A stretch of DNA of 64,000 nucleotides from assembly GCA_021442155.1 (NCBI GenBank), contig CM038214.1, positions 316,975,001 through 317,039,000 of the forward strand. The letters run 5' to 3'. This document shows positions 37,431 to 49,884 of this stretch, one piece after another. A model generated the notes under the pieces. That model did no database searches and was not told the origin of the DNA. It saw only the letters and a list, made by a program, of their open reading frames with translations. Every line of letters begins with the position of its first letter. Position 1 is the stretch's first letter. Source of the stretch: Cymbidium sinense. Lineage: Eukaryota > Streptophyta > Magnoliopsida > Asparagales > Orchidaceae. The translations under genes and the position numbers were made by a program.

Positions 37431-39190
37431 TTAATGTATTGACCCTATCAATGTGCGATAGACCCACTGAGAAGGGACTATATTAGCTTTAACCTAACTC
37501 AGGTTTACAAATCCAAAGGGTTAGTCTATCATATATGGGGTAGAGCAAGCCAACCTAAGGGGTTGCCTTTCAGTGTGCAACAGTTGTGCTAGGAAGAAGG
37601 TGTAACAGACTTACATCTTCCAAAGAGAGGAATAACCAATGAGGTGACCTGTTGGATGCACAATAAATCAAACTTGGCCTAGGGCGACTACTGAGTGAAT
37701 TCAACTGGGGACTTATGTTAACTCAAAAGTAATCATGGTTAATTTTATCTTAATTTCATGTGATTTGATATGGTTTGTTTGGTTTAGTTTGATTTTGAAT
37801 TGAGGGCATATCAGCTGGGGATGTCAGCCCGACCAAATTTGATAGATTTAATTTATGGACCATATCGATGTGTGATGGACCCACTGAGAAGGGGCTATAT
37901 CAAACTTTTCCTATCTCAAATTTATAGATCCAAAGGGATGGTCTACTGGTCGTGGGGTAGAGCTAGCCAACCTAAGGGGTTTCCTTTCGGTGTGCAAGGG
38001 ATTTGCTAGGAAGAAGTCATAGCAGACTTACATCTTCTGAAGCAAGGAACAACTGCTAGGGTGACCTATTGGTAGCACAATAAATTAAACCTGACTTAGG
38101 GGCGACTATTGAGTGAATGTCACTGGGGACATATATCAACTCAAGAGTAGCCAGGTGATTCCTATAAGGAGTTTTGAGGACACTGCCCTAAAGATAGGAT
38201 GACTGATTGGAAAAAGGTAATGCTAGAGTTGTCCTCCTAATCCATAAGTGAATATATATTTTGTTTATATGTTTGTGTGAAACCTATTAGTGTGAGAGGG
38301 ACCACAGAAAGGGGCTATGTCGCTTGACCTATCTCATTTTTCGACTAAAGGGAGAATTGCACATCCACAGTGATTCTCCAACCATAGGGATGGTTACTAG
38401 GAAGGAGGAACTGTCCAATCTGATAGTAACCTAGGTAATGCCTAAATGGGGTCGCAAAGGATGTGATCCAATTATAGTGCCCATAGGGGAGGTGCTGCTA
38501 GGGGCATTATCTTGAGCCCTGGAAAAGAAAGCTTATAGGTATACGGTGGCCAACTCAAGGAGAAAGCATAGAAGACTTACATCTGCCATGAGTGGTGTAT
38601 CCAAAAGTGTGAGAACTAACTAACCTAAGGTATATCCATTAGCATGAGTGGTGTATCCGTCAGCATAGTGAGAACCAACCAACCTAAGGTGCCATCGATG
38701 TGCAATGATCAATCTGGAAAGAAAGTATGTAACTTTTGAACCAGAACAGATCATCCGGATAGTCTATCATCGGTGGGAAAGATGCTATCTGACCTAGAGT
38801 GACTACTAAGCGGGGAGCCACGAGGAAGGACTAGACCCAAACATGAAGCAGTCAGAAGAGAAGGAGCCTCTAGGGGACTTATCCTAAACCTCAAGTATAC
38901 TCGACCTAGTTATTGCACAAAGGCTAATCTATGAAGAAAGCATAGCAGACTCACATCCTCTTAAATGAAGCCAACATGATGTAGCTTACAGGATCCATAG
39001 TAAGGCCTACCAAACTAATAAGATGCTCATCGGTGTGTAGTGGCCAAGTAAGGAAGGAAAGCATAGCAGACTTACATGCTCCAAAGTAAGAAGACTACTA
39101 GGGTGACACACTAGCAGGATAGCACATCAGGCCAACCCAAAAAGTACCGAGTGAGTGCACTGGGGAGTTATCTCAACTAGTAGCCCAAGA
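37431..39190. repeat. About 415-bp degenerate tandem repeat
   Basis: The landmark GACCCACTGAGAAGGGGCTAT is near 37462, 37878 and (as GGGACCACAGAAAGGGGCTAT) 38299. AGCAGACTTACATC-type phrases occur near 37605, 38022, 38566, 38948 and 39062. It is the sister of 7506-9238. It probably belongs to the non-coding downstream part of the minus-strand gypsy element. Confidence 0.6.
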
Positions 39191-39359
39191 TAAAAGATAT
39201 GTGTTTATTTTATATGTTTGTGTAGTTTGTGTTTTTGTGGTCGATGAAGGATAGGATACCCCTAACATTCATAAATAAGAATACTTTCAACATAGAAGAG
39301 ATTGAATTCGAAATAAAATTTTCATTGATGATAATTATTTTTAGACATGATTTATAATA

Positions 39360-40500
39360 TTTCTTTAAGTAGAGCCCATTGATTGGAAGCATTGGGAGCT
39401 CTCTTTTATGATTAATAAGATGATAAGAACATCATTGGTAGGCCTTCTCTATGGTAAAAGAGCCTACTCAAGTGGGTTCAAACTTTCCTCCCATATTACA
39501 ATGGATAATAATCGGTCTCCTTAGAACTAAAATAAGCACTCTTACTTGAAAAGCTATAGGATGGACCAACTTGTTGTTATCTTGAATCAGTTTAGCTTTG
39601 TATAACTCGAGGTTTTGGCATGCTTGTAGGCGTCTCTCCTCCAAGCCTTTGAGCTCTTCTAACCGCAACTTGGCATTCTGCTCTATTGTCAACTTGCTAC
39701 CCACAGTAATCCTCAGTGATGGGAATTGGACTTCTAATGGTAAAATGGCTTCGGACTAATACACTAAGGAGAAAAGAGTAAATTGAGTTGGAGTTCTATA
39801 TGTGGTGCAGTAGGCCCATAAGGCTTCAACTGACTGCTTATGCCACTATCACTTGTTATTGTTTAGTGTCTTCTTTCGTAATTGGATGAGAGTTTTATTG
39901 AAGGCTTCTGCTAAGCTGTTTGCCCTCGACTAGTTGATGGTAGAATATCTCCAATCTATGCTATGTCTCTAGGAAAAGTTGTTGATCTCAGAGCTTTTGA
40001 ATGTAGTACAATTATCAGATATAATTCATCGAGGTACTCCGAACCTATATACGACATGGTTCCTAAAAAACTAGAGCACATGCTAAGTTGTGAACTCTTT
40101 GAGTGGAATTGCCTTCACCAATTTGGAAAAGTAGTCATTAGTTGCTAAGATGAATTGATGACCCTAGAAGATGGAGGATCAATCGACCCACTATGTCTTC
40201 CCATCAATCAAATGGCCATGAGGCCAATATAGGATGTAGAATGTTGGGTGGTTGGTGTAGGACCACACCGTGTATTTGACATTGGTGGCACGTCTAGTCG
40301 TATCCATGCAATCTTTGATCATCGATGGCCAGTAGAATCCTAATCTCTTGATCTTGGCTTTCATCTTTGGATCGGATTGTTTAGCTCCACATAATCTTGA
40401 GTGTACCTTAGTCAGGATCTTATATGCTTCATGCTTGTCTAAATAAAGTAACCACATTTGATCGAATGACTGCTGGTACAAGACACCATCCACAAGAGCA
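39360..40500 (-). pseudogene. Gypsy integrase (broken), block B
   Basis: 40191-40493 (minus) reads through the zinc-finger region: LDKHEAYKILTKVH, RLGFYWPSMIKDC, then a one-base loss that shifts the CxxC cysteines out of frame (the block A2 copy keeps CQKC). 39468-39704 gives LEELKGLEERRL and GGKFEPT, then the end of the protein (LPINGLYLKKYY near 39360-39400). Plant gypsy integrases of this group commonly close with a similar P-I-N-G-x-x-L-K-x-Y-Y phrase. Core residues between the two are disrupted. Confidence 0.85.
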
Positions 40501-40639
40501 TAGGAAAGTGCTCTTTCTCATGTGCTTGGGACTTCTCTTGAGGTAGTTTTCCTTTATTTAGGTAATCCATGAATGGTTGCCTCCAACTCCTCATCCTTCT
40601 TGGCATAACCTTCCCTTCAAGAGAGTACTTTTGAGTTCA

Positions 40640-41110
40640 ATAATAAAGGATAAGACTTGTTTATTTTGGACTTTTATTGATATGGACTCGTCCTCCATAC
40701 ATGCAAACTCATTGGCAAGCTAAAAGCATACGCTATGGTTCTCTCCTCAATCTTATAAATGATAACCTCTAGGATTTGGGCCAAGAACTCTATGGTGTTC
40801 TTGTGGTAGTGATGGAGCTTGGACTTTATAACCTTATAGGACCCAGTGATTTGGTTGATAGCTAGCACAGAATCCCTAAAGATGTTGATGTTCTGGATGC
40901 TTAGAGTAATGGCTAACTCCAGACTAGCAATCAGAGCCTCATATTCAGCTTTGTTATTAGTGTAAGGATTGGACAGATGATATGAGAATCTCATCACATC
41001 GATGGTCTAGAGTTAAGAGAATTATTCCTACCCCTGCCTTTTTAGAATAGTATATTATTGTTATTCTCTTCTTTGAGAAGAAGCCACACCATCAAAGTAC
41101 ATCTCCCAGT
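40640..41110 (-). pseudogene. Gypsy RNase H domain (broken), block B
   Basis: The minus strand gives WEMYFDGVA near 41070-41105 with the catalytic Asp kept, a stop shortly after, and then (40674-40997) FSYHLSNPYTNNKAEYEALIASLELA and INIFRDSVLAINQITGSYKV. In NNKAEYEAL the catalytic Glu is present, and the FRDS phrase holds the next Asp. The NNEAEYEAL-type core is usual in the archaeal-type RNase H of the plant Tat lineage. Confidence 0.8.
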
Positions 41111-41499
41111 GGTGAATGCTAGTATCCCTTAAGTTCATGATTTGCTCATTAGGAAGATCATCACTGAGTGGAGAGTCAGCAAAAAGTGTGTGTGCTGCTA
41201 AGAAATCTGTTAGTGCTTATCATTTCACCCAACAGAGGGGTACGAAGTTAATGTCAAACTGTGAGAGGATCATGGGCCATCGTGCCAACTGTCCGGATAG
41301 CATCAACCGTGTAATGAGATATTATAGTGGATTGCTTGTAGAGATTAAGTTCACCTTATGAGGAAGCAAATTGTGTTATAGCTTCTGGGATGCAATGATT
41401 AAAGCTACACAATGCTTTCTAATGGGTGGATAATTAGCCTCAGTAGGGATTAGATGGCAAGGTAGTGTGTTTTCCTTCATCATTGGCTTCAACAAAGCA

Positions 41500-42560
41500 C
41501 CAAGGGAGTCATCTAATGTAAAGTATGTATGGCTTACTGAGATAGGGGTCTAGAATTGGCAAGACGGTAATGCTTGGTGTCTTCAAAGGCATGCTCACAC
41601 TTATCATCCCACTTAAACTTGGCATCCTTTTTTACAAGCACTAAGAATGGCTGGCATCTTCCCGATAAGTTAGATATAAAGCATCTTAGATACATTGACT
41701 TCCCTTGGAATTATCTAAGTTGAGCTAAACTTTTAGGTGGTGGCATTTCTAATATCGCCTTGATCTTCTCCAGATCAATTTAGATTCCCTGGTGTCGGAC
41801 AACAAACCCAAGAAATTTCCCAGAAGCTACTTTGAATGCACACTTCGGAGGGTTCATTTTGAGATTAAATTATCTTAACTATTCAAAAACTACTCTCAAG
41901 TAAAAGAGATGGTCTTCTTTTTCTCTACTTTTGACCATGACATCATCGACATAAAACTCGACTTGATGATGAATGAGTTCATCAAAGATTCAAGTCATAG
42001 CTCACTGGTATGTAGCACCGACATTTTTAAGGCTGAAAGGCATGACCATATAGCAATAGATTTTGATCGGGGTTCTAAAAGCTGTGTTTCTTTCATCTTT
42101 AGGGGCCATCTTTATTTAGTTATATCTAGATAAACTATCCATGAAAGAGAAGATTGCATGAGATGTGACAATGTCCACCATCAGCTTTGGGATTTGTAGT
42201 GAAAATTCATCTTTTGGACATGCCTTATTTAAATCCTTAAAATCAATGCATATGTGAATTTGGCCATTCTTTTTCTTAACTTAGACAATGCTGGCAAACC
42301 TGGTAAGGTATTTTTCTTCCTAGATGAAGCCAGTATTAATCAGTTTCTTGACTTCATAAATGACATGTTGTTCTATGTCTAATTGCATGCATCTAGGAGT
42401 TTGCTTGATAGGGTTAAAAGTAGGCTCTATTGCTAGTTTATGGACTGTTACGTCAGGAGCCAATCCAGGCATCTTTTCATAACTCCATGCAAAGAAATTC
42501 TTAAACTCAATCAATAGCCTAACTAAGTCATTGGCTTTAATTTCATTCAACAAAGAACTT
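41500..42560 (-). pseudogene. Gypsy reverse transcriptase (broken), block B
   Basis: The N-terminal part at 42320-42553 reads FFAWSYEKMPGLAPDVTVH and then IKQTPRCMQ and VKKLINTGFI, the usual opening of a plant gypsy RT. The active site TATGTCGATGAT on the minus strand (41942-41953) encodes an intact YVDD. The thumb/connection region follows at about 41560-41850 with several stops. The enzyme cannot be made from this copy because of frame breaks. Confidence 0.85.
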
Positions 42561-43883
42561 ATGTATTTTAGGCATGGATCTTCTTCAGTTCCAAATTTGA
42601 TTTCCTTGAGCTCATCGATGGTTGACTTGATCTCTTCATCAAACTCTAGTGGTGTATCTTTGAGTTTAAAATCATTTGGATTATCTGAAGTTTCTAATCA
42701 CAACTCCTCAAATGAGTTAATATGATTTGAAAAGAACCCATCAGATTTGAAATGATTTATGATGACTAAGTAGTAATCATCATCATCAACTGGATCCACT
42801 GTACCAAATCTTAGTCCCAGTCTTGATTGAGAGATTTTGCATTTATTCTTCCATATTCTTTCGAAGTAGTCTGGCCTGTGCTTTGACCTAGTATGTGGTA
42901 TTAACCCTTTCTTTTCAAAATTATGAACACTAGGCAAGTGCCAATCAAAAGGTAATTCTATTAAATCTTTATATGAATCATCCTCAAGTTCTACATCAAC
43001 TTCTTGACTTGAGGGTGATGCTTAAAGAACCTCCAGTCTTCACACTGTGGATGACTTAGGGGCTTCCTTAATTACCGAACCTTCAACTTTTTGAGAGGAA
43101 AGTGGGGTTAAAGCTAAGGTTCCCAACTAATGCCTAATTGTTTCATATATAGACTTGGATAACTTATTCTTTGCTTTGGAGCCTGGTCTTCATCACTATA
43201 AGGCCTAAGTGTCACCTCCAAGGGAATCTACTACTAAGAAGAACTAGCTGGTGTGCTAATCATATAAGACTCAGCCTATGAACTAGATTTTAAGGCTATA
43301 TGGATAGCAGGTGTACTCCTACTTGCTAGGACATATCTTCTATTGGGTGGCCAATAAAGCGATTTTCAACCCTTAGGACTGCCTCTGAACTTGTCTCTTC
43401 CTTTGCCTAGTGGAGGTCAGGTCGTCCTACCCATATGTTCTAATGGAGTAACAAACTCTAGGTGGAATCTAATGGCAAGCTCCACTTCCTCCTCCAAGTC
43501 TATTTCCGCTCCCTTTTATTTTTCTTTTTCATTTTCTCTTATATTTTATTTTCTTTTCTCTTCTTTCTTATTCTTTTCCTTTTTCTTTTATTTTTAAACT
43601 TTGGCCAAGTTCATGAGAATAGACTTGTTGATTTTGAGGGAGATAGTAAGCTTCATCCTTATATATGTCACCTGAACTAAAATAGCTTGAGATCTCCTTG
43701 ACATAGATGATCCCACCTCTCACAAACTTCATACACTGAGTAGATATGATGGAACTATGTTGTTCTTATGTATCATTGGTTTCCCAAGTAAAGCATTCAA
43801 AGATGTATTCGAGTCTATAATGTGAAACTTGGCTTCGATCTTCTAATCATCTATCTCAAGACAACACTATGGAGCCTAAGGCC
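42561..43883 (-). pseudogene. Gypsy linker and protease C-terminal end, block B
   Basis: 42698-42937 (minus) carries the same linker as 14976-15227. A pyrimidine-rich tract on + at 43505-43595 gives a Lys/Arg/Glu-rich stretch on the minus strand. At 43700-43883 the minus strand reads FHIIDSNTSLNALLGKP and IVPSY, the C-terminal half of a retropepsin domain. It ends at the target duplication AGGCC (43879-43883). The N-terminal half of the same protease lies beyond the nested element, at 51315-51480. Confidence 0.75.
43879..43883. repeat. Target-site duplication, left (AGGCC)
   Basis: AGGCC directly precedes the TGTTGACC terminus at 43884. An identical AGGCC directly follows the CCACA terminus at 51309. 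Confidence 0.85.
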
Positions 43884-44199
43884 TGTTGACCTCACTTTGG
43901 GAGTGCAGATTCAATCTTCCCATCTTAGACTTAGGAGTCTTCTAGACACTAAGACTTCCCTAGTCATAAGACACTTCTAATAATTAGGTAAACACTTAAC
44001 CTAAGCCCAAAGACTTAGAAGGGTTAAACATAGGATTACATTATGCTATAGGTATTAGGTTAATCCACCTACCCAACAACCCAAATCCAATCCATGTTCA
44101 CCTTCTAAACTAAAACTCATGTTCAACTCAAACATCAAATTCAAATCCAAATTTAAACCCAAATTCCAAAACCAAATGATTGAAGCCCATGATCAAATC

Positions 44200-44650
44200 C
44201 ATACTTGAAACCCTTCCTAAGCCATATGACATATCCCATGCACGTAGCCAAATATTAATCCAAATCAATAGAAAATCAATTGATTTTCTCATAATCAATT
44301 TATATATTCAATAATCTTCCTAAATAAAAATCAAATCTACATTCAAATGATCAAAACTAAATCAAATTAAATCAAATTAAATCAAAATCCTTCCTAAGCC
44401 ATATGACCTTTCCCATGGACTTAGCCAAATCTTGATCCAAATCAAGTCAAACTCAATTGTTTTTCTCACAAATCAATCATATTTTCAATCATCTTCAAAA
44501 ATTTAAATGAAATATACATTAAATCATCAAAACTAAATTGAACCAAATTAAAATCTATACTTAAGCCACAAGACTCAACTCCATGGACTTAGCCAAATTC
44601 CTTCATTCAAAAACCCAAATTCAATTGATTTTCTCATGAATCAATCATAC
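44200..44650. repeat. About 175-bp tandem repeat, three units
   Basis: Landmarks AGCCATATGAC near 44219 and 44396 and AGCCACAAGACTC near 44568. Each is followed by CATGGACTTAGCCAAAT or a variant and by a TTTTCTCA phrase. It is the sister of 16410-16880. Confidence 0.65.
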
Positions 44651-47600
44651 CTTCAATCATATTCACAAATATAAATGAAATCAACAATCATCAAGCCAAA
44701 CCAAAATCAACCCAAGTCAAACCCAACTTAACCCTTTTGACTTGAAATGTTCAAATGAACCAAAACCCATTTGAACCAAGTTTGTAATTGAATTTATATA
44801 TCAATCCCAAATCCATATATAAACTCAACTAAACTCAACCCAAAATCAAGCCAACTAAACCCAATTGGTCCACTTGACCAAAAGTGGCCAATTTGACCTA
44901 TTTGGGCCAAGTTCTAATCCTATCCAAATTAGATTGAACCAAGCCCATAAAAACCTCCTATCATAATTGTTGATCACTCTAGGTTGATCAATTATCATAA
45001 ATTAGGTCAAACCAAGTCAACTTGGTCATTTGACCAAGTCAACACCTTAACCCATATGAACCCAAACTAATCGAATTGCAACCTATGCCAAATCCCTTGA
45101 AACCAATGATTCATACCAAATCAAAATCAATATTTGAATATGACTTGACCTTCAATTGAGTCAAATCAAACCCAATTTGTCCTCTTGACCCAAGTTGACC
45201 CAAATTGATCGAAAAGACCAAATTAGGTCAAATCAAAATATAAACCAAATTGATTGCAACCAATGGCTCAAGTTTATTCCAAATTGATTATTGAACTTGA
45301 CCAAAGCCATGATTGCACCCATTTGAACCCAATTGACCTACTTAGGCCAAATTGACCTAAAGGTTCAAGTTAGCCTAAATCAAAACCAAATCCAAATTAA
45401 TTAAAACCAAAGCCTAGAATCATCTTCAATTGGTCAACTAAACCCAAACCAACACCCAACATAAGACAATTTGGTCAAATTAGTTAACTTAATCCATTTG
45501 AATTGAATGAATTCAAATGAGCCAAAATCAAATCTATGCCAAACTAAACCAAACCAATAGAACCAAAACATCCCTAATGATCATATGAACTTAACCCAAC
45601 CATCGGTTTGATGGGCCTAACCCAATTTGACCTAAATGAGTCAAATTCAGCCAAACCTAACTAAATCAACTCCAAGTGACTTAAAAATTGGCTAACCCAC
45701 TTTTGGCTCATTTGAAATCACCTCACCCTCCCCATTAGAGCATTTGAAATCCATAGGACACCCATGATTCCTCCTTAGGAGCCATCTCCACACCTTCAAC
45801 CAACTAAGCAGAGCCAACTCACCTCCTCCCTGCCACCCATGACTCCCTGAGATGGCCGGATGTCTATTAGAAGCCAATCCCGATCTCACCATCCGATCAA
45901 GATGAAGGGGGGGTATACACATGCTCATTTCCACTCAAACACACACAAAATCATTCCTCATATCCCTAGCTACCCAAAAAAAGATGCTAGAGCCCTTCCC
46001 TAAGCTCCCAAGCTCATTCCTCAATCAAAAAATTCCATTCTCGTCCTTCCTAAAATAGGACACTCACATTTTCAACCTAATTTCCCCATTTCACCATCAA
46101 ACTCAAATTAATTTTGCACGTGCCTTTCCTAGGCCTTGTCAAGTAAGAATAAATCATATACCAAGCTTCTCAAGCACCAGAGGTGTGACTTCAATTAAAG
46201 CGCATCATCAAATCATTAGTTCGTGGCCTTCTGAGTGAACTCCAAGGAATCGATCCAATTGCTACTCAACAAGGCTTCGTCTCCACTAGATGAAGCTTCT
46301 TCAATCATTTGAGTCACAGGTCTTGAGCTCCGGTGAGGTATGCTTCCAAAACTGATCCTTAAGAAAAAAATGGGTTGGAGCTTTTTGAAGAAAACTTGTT
46401 CTTGTGTGATCTTGATTGTTGATCCCTCTCGATCAATGTCGGATTTTGGAGTTGATCCGAGCTTGGGTAAGCTTGGATCAAGTGAGCAATGGCGGACAAA
46501 CTCCATTCTCCCTCACTCATGTGACATTAGATCATGCACCTCCCATTCTACATGATCGGAATGGATGGTCATGATTAGATCCGCTAGATCTATTTGATTT
46601 AATCCTATTAAACTATGGGATTAATCATAATCGTCTGATCTTAGATCGAATGGTGGAGGAGAAAGTGCTTCTATCACTACCATGTAGGTACTAAGTCGGA
46701 TAAGTTTTAAGTAGCCAATCCCACGGTGCCATGTGGAAAGCACATTGCATCAGTGCACCACATGTCGCCAATAAGATTAGGCTTTAATTTCTCTTAATTA
46801 ATCATTTTTAATGGCTAAAATTTATAAAAATCATAAACAATCATAGAGAAATAAAACAAATGCAAATAAATACTCATTTTAAAGGTATTTCAGAAGAGAA
46901 TGAATTAAAAATGATCTTAACTAATTTTAAACAGTAATTAAGTTTTCATTAAAGTTTAATTATAAAATTTATTAGCGTAATACTCCTTAATTATTTGAGC
47001 AATTAATCCCAAATTTTGTGGTTAATTTAATGGGATGAACTCTACCTCTCATGATTTTCTTGGGATTTATTGCTCATTTAATTAGGAAAATTGACTAACT
47101 AAACCTTAACTACTCTTTTAAGTTAATTAATGATTAATTAATCCCATTAGTAGTAATAAATTGGTTAATTAAATTTATTGATCATTGTTCAATAGTAAGT
47201 GAACTAAGAAATAGAGTTGGGACCCTTTCCCTAAGTTCATTTCACCTTTTTTTTAAAATGAAATTAATTAAGATTTAACTAATTAATTAAATCACTTAAT
47301 AAAATTGAAAACATAATCACATCATACCTTAATTAATCAAATCATGGGGTAAATCTTTAAAAGTTTTATAATCTAAAAGAGTTTATTAAAATTATAGTTA
47401 GTCCGCATGTGTGGGAAAACCATAAGAGTAATTAAATAAGTCCCATAATCTTATTAACTATTAATGATGAGCCAATTCCATTAGGCCCCAATTATTTCCT
47501 AGGATCATTGCAAGTTTATTCTTCATGCATATCATGTTGGCCCATAATTACTTAGTTAATTACTTTAAGGTGACATAGGTATGGGTAATTAGTTCATCTA

Positions 47601-48144
47601 ATTAAGGGTTCAACTTAATTAACCCATAAAATCAACTTAATTACATTTCTTTAAATTAAATTAAACTAATTGGGGAATGGGTTTAAAATAGTAAGTGATG
47701 ATTTCTCTTCTCCTCTTTAGATTAAATAAAATCAAAAACTTAATTAATAAAGAAGCTTTGGTTTTCTTTAAATATTATTTGATTTGATTATCCTTAAGAA
47801 CTAGTTTGGTTGAATGAATCACAAGTTTATATTTGATGGTCCTTTTTTCAATTATGCTAAATTTGGTATGTCATTTGAATTCATGCATCCATCTTTTCAA
47901 AATTAAGTAAAATAAAATGGATTTCCTTTATGTAAGCTTGCATGTGTTGATTTAATTTAATATATGCATGGCTATTATCACTATTAAATCCAAATGTATT
48001 TTTCAAAAGCTTATAAATAAATTATAATATGTGTTATGATCCTAGTTATAAATACATAAGAAATGCATGTGCTTATAGCTTAGGTGTATGAATGTTGAGT
48101 TCTCTTTCTTCTATTCATGTGTTCATTTATATAAGATTGAATGT

Positions 48145-48300
48145 TAATAGGTATATAGTCTGGACATCTTGGGAACACGAGGCTTTAGCTAGCCCCAAGG
48201 AGTTCATTTGATTACCTCACTTCTCTAGTTTAACAATGGCACATGCCCATTTGATTTCATTCTTATGTATTTCAACATTAGAATTTGGATAGAGCTTTAA

Positions 48301-48352
<52 letters not shown>

Positions 48353-48760
48353 TCAATAAAAAATATAGATTCTTTGAATGATTTTATTTCCACATTTATG
48401 TATACATCCATGTGTGTCCAAAAGAAACATATAGTCGGACATCCAGAAAGGCTTTAGTTAGCCCCAAGGTGGTCATTTGATACCTCACTTCTTGGTTTAA
48501 AAAATGTACGTACTTTCCTTTATATCTTTATGTATATGTGATTAGTGAATGAAAATCCCATTTTACATTAAAATTGCATGCATTCATAATTGACTAAGTG
48601 GTTGAATTAATTAGTCATATGATTTGGAGCTTACTTCTATGTTCATGTATACAAATTTACATATGTTTGAATACAATATATATAGTCTAGAAATCCGAGA
48701 TATGAGGCTTTGCTAGCTCTAAGGAGGTCATTTGATTACCTCACTTCTAGTTTAACAATG
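48145..48760. repeat. About 260-bp tandem repeat, three units
   Basis: The phrase GCTAGCCCCAAGGAG (or a variant), followed by TCATTTGAT and ACCTCACTTC, recurs near 48190, 48455 and 48710. The second and third units have lost scattered bases compared with block A2. Confidence 0.65.
48306..48349. repeat. AT dinucleotide microsatellite
   Basis: About 22 copies of AT inside the first 260-bp unit. The block A2 counterpart (near 20640) has only TCATATGTATAAATGA. Confidence 0.95.
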
Positions 48761-49876
48761 ACAAATGCTTATTTAATTCTCCTTTTTGTATAAGAATTTA
48801 GATAAAGTTTTAAATTAATGTTTAAATAATCCAATCAAATAAAATATAATTCTAAACATACACATACATTCATCATTTTGAGTGTGCTAAAATATGTTAC
48901 ATGTATAGATACACTTAGGATTAAATTATATGCATGTTACATGTGATGGAAAGGAATGATTTAATATATGCATGTGGTAGTAATTCAATTAAATTAATAT
49001 TAAAATGCCTTTCATTCTAAATAGGATTATTTAAAGTGAACATAAACTTAAGATTACTTAAATCATTTAATAAGCCATTCACTAAAGGGAACTAATCAAA
49101 TTAATATACTTTAGAAAGTGACTTAAGGTAGGGATGAAAGAGGGCAATCCACTTTTCCTCTCTTTATAACATAGTTGCTAAGTGTAATCAAATGAAACAA
49201 AGGAAAACACAAATAAAATTCTCAAATCAATTAAACTACTTCAAGTGAAATCAAACTTTCATGTTAAATTAAATCCTTCTACACTTAGAAATACAACAAT
49301 AATGCTTAATAAGACTTACCACAAAGCCTTAATACACATTAATTAATTCACCACTTCTAGCTCTAAGTTAGGACGGTGTATGATGTGATGTATGTTTTGT
49401 TTTATGATGAATTATTTTATATTGGATGTTAGGGTGTATGCTTCATAGACTAGATGATAGGCCAATATTAAGCTAATCATGTTTTTTTTATAGGGGATTA
49501 TGCTTAAGGGATGCTTAAAAATAAATGTGAATGCTTTTTTTTGCATAATCCAAGTTAGGACAGGTGGGCTTAGTTACCCATGTGTAGGGTGCTAAGTCCA
49601 AATTATAAATTCAACTACTTGGGATAATATGTTTATTTAGCTAACCTTTATTTTGCATGTAGTTAGATTTTATTTTCCCATAAATGTAATTTTTTGCAAT
49701 AGGAATTAGGATTAGTGCTATGGGGATTAGGATGAGCAATGGCTAGGTTTTGTCGGGGTGCGATGCCTTTGAAGTAAGCACCATCCAAATCAAAGAAGGA
49801 ACCAAATCAATGGATATGAAGAAAAAAACCCCCATAGCATTTAATACAATTATAATTATTCTTTCATATTCTAGGT

Positions 49877-49884
49877 TCTATAAG
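49877..49884 (+). promoter_or_regulatory. Possible TATA box of the nested LTR-type element
   Basis: TCTATAAG is followed by a more G/C-rich stretch (GGGGGCTACCC, then TGCATGCCGCGCTCGACC) within 60 bases, in an otherwise AT-rich region. This would suit the U3/R boundary of a + oriented LTR, leaving about 1.4 kb of R/U5. It is only a pattern match; no second LTR is available for comparison. Confidence 0.25.

Larger units (their letters stand above)
39241..43883 (-). mobile_element. Ty3/gypsy (Tat-like) retroelement, pol part (block B)
   Basis: The left half of a gypsy element interrupted by the nested element at 43884-51309; its right half is at 51310-53549. From right to left on the minus strand: protease C-terminal end, linker, RT, RNase H, integrase. 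All parts are broken by frameshifts and stops, but the RT YVDD and the first RNase H Asp are intact, unlike block A2. No LTR of this host element could be bounded. On the gag side satellite removes the 5' end. Confidence 0.82.

Noticed and set aside
46216..46555. Overlapping frames on both strands of 71-96 codons
   Set aside because: Not conserved in frame with the block A2 counterpart, no recognisable motif, and inside the non-coding nested element.
48217..48411. Minus frame with a long Tyr-Ile repeat
   Set aside because: Translation of the AT microsatellite.
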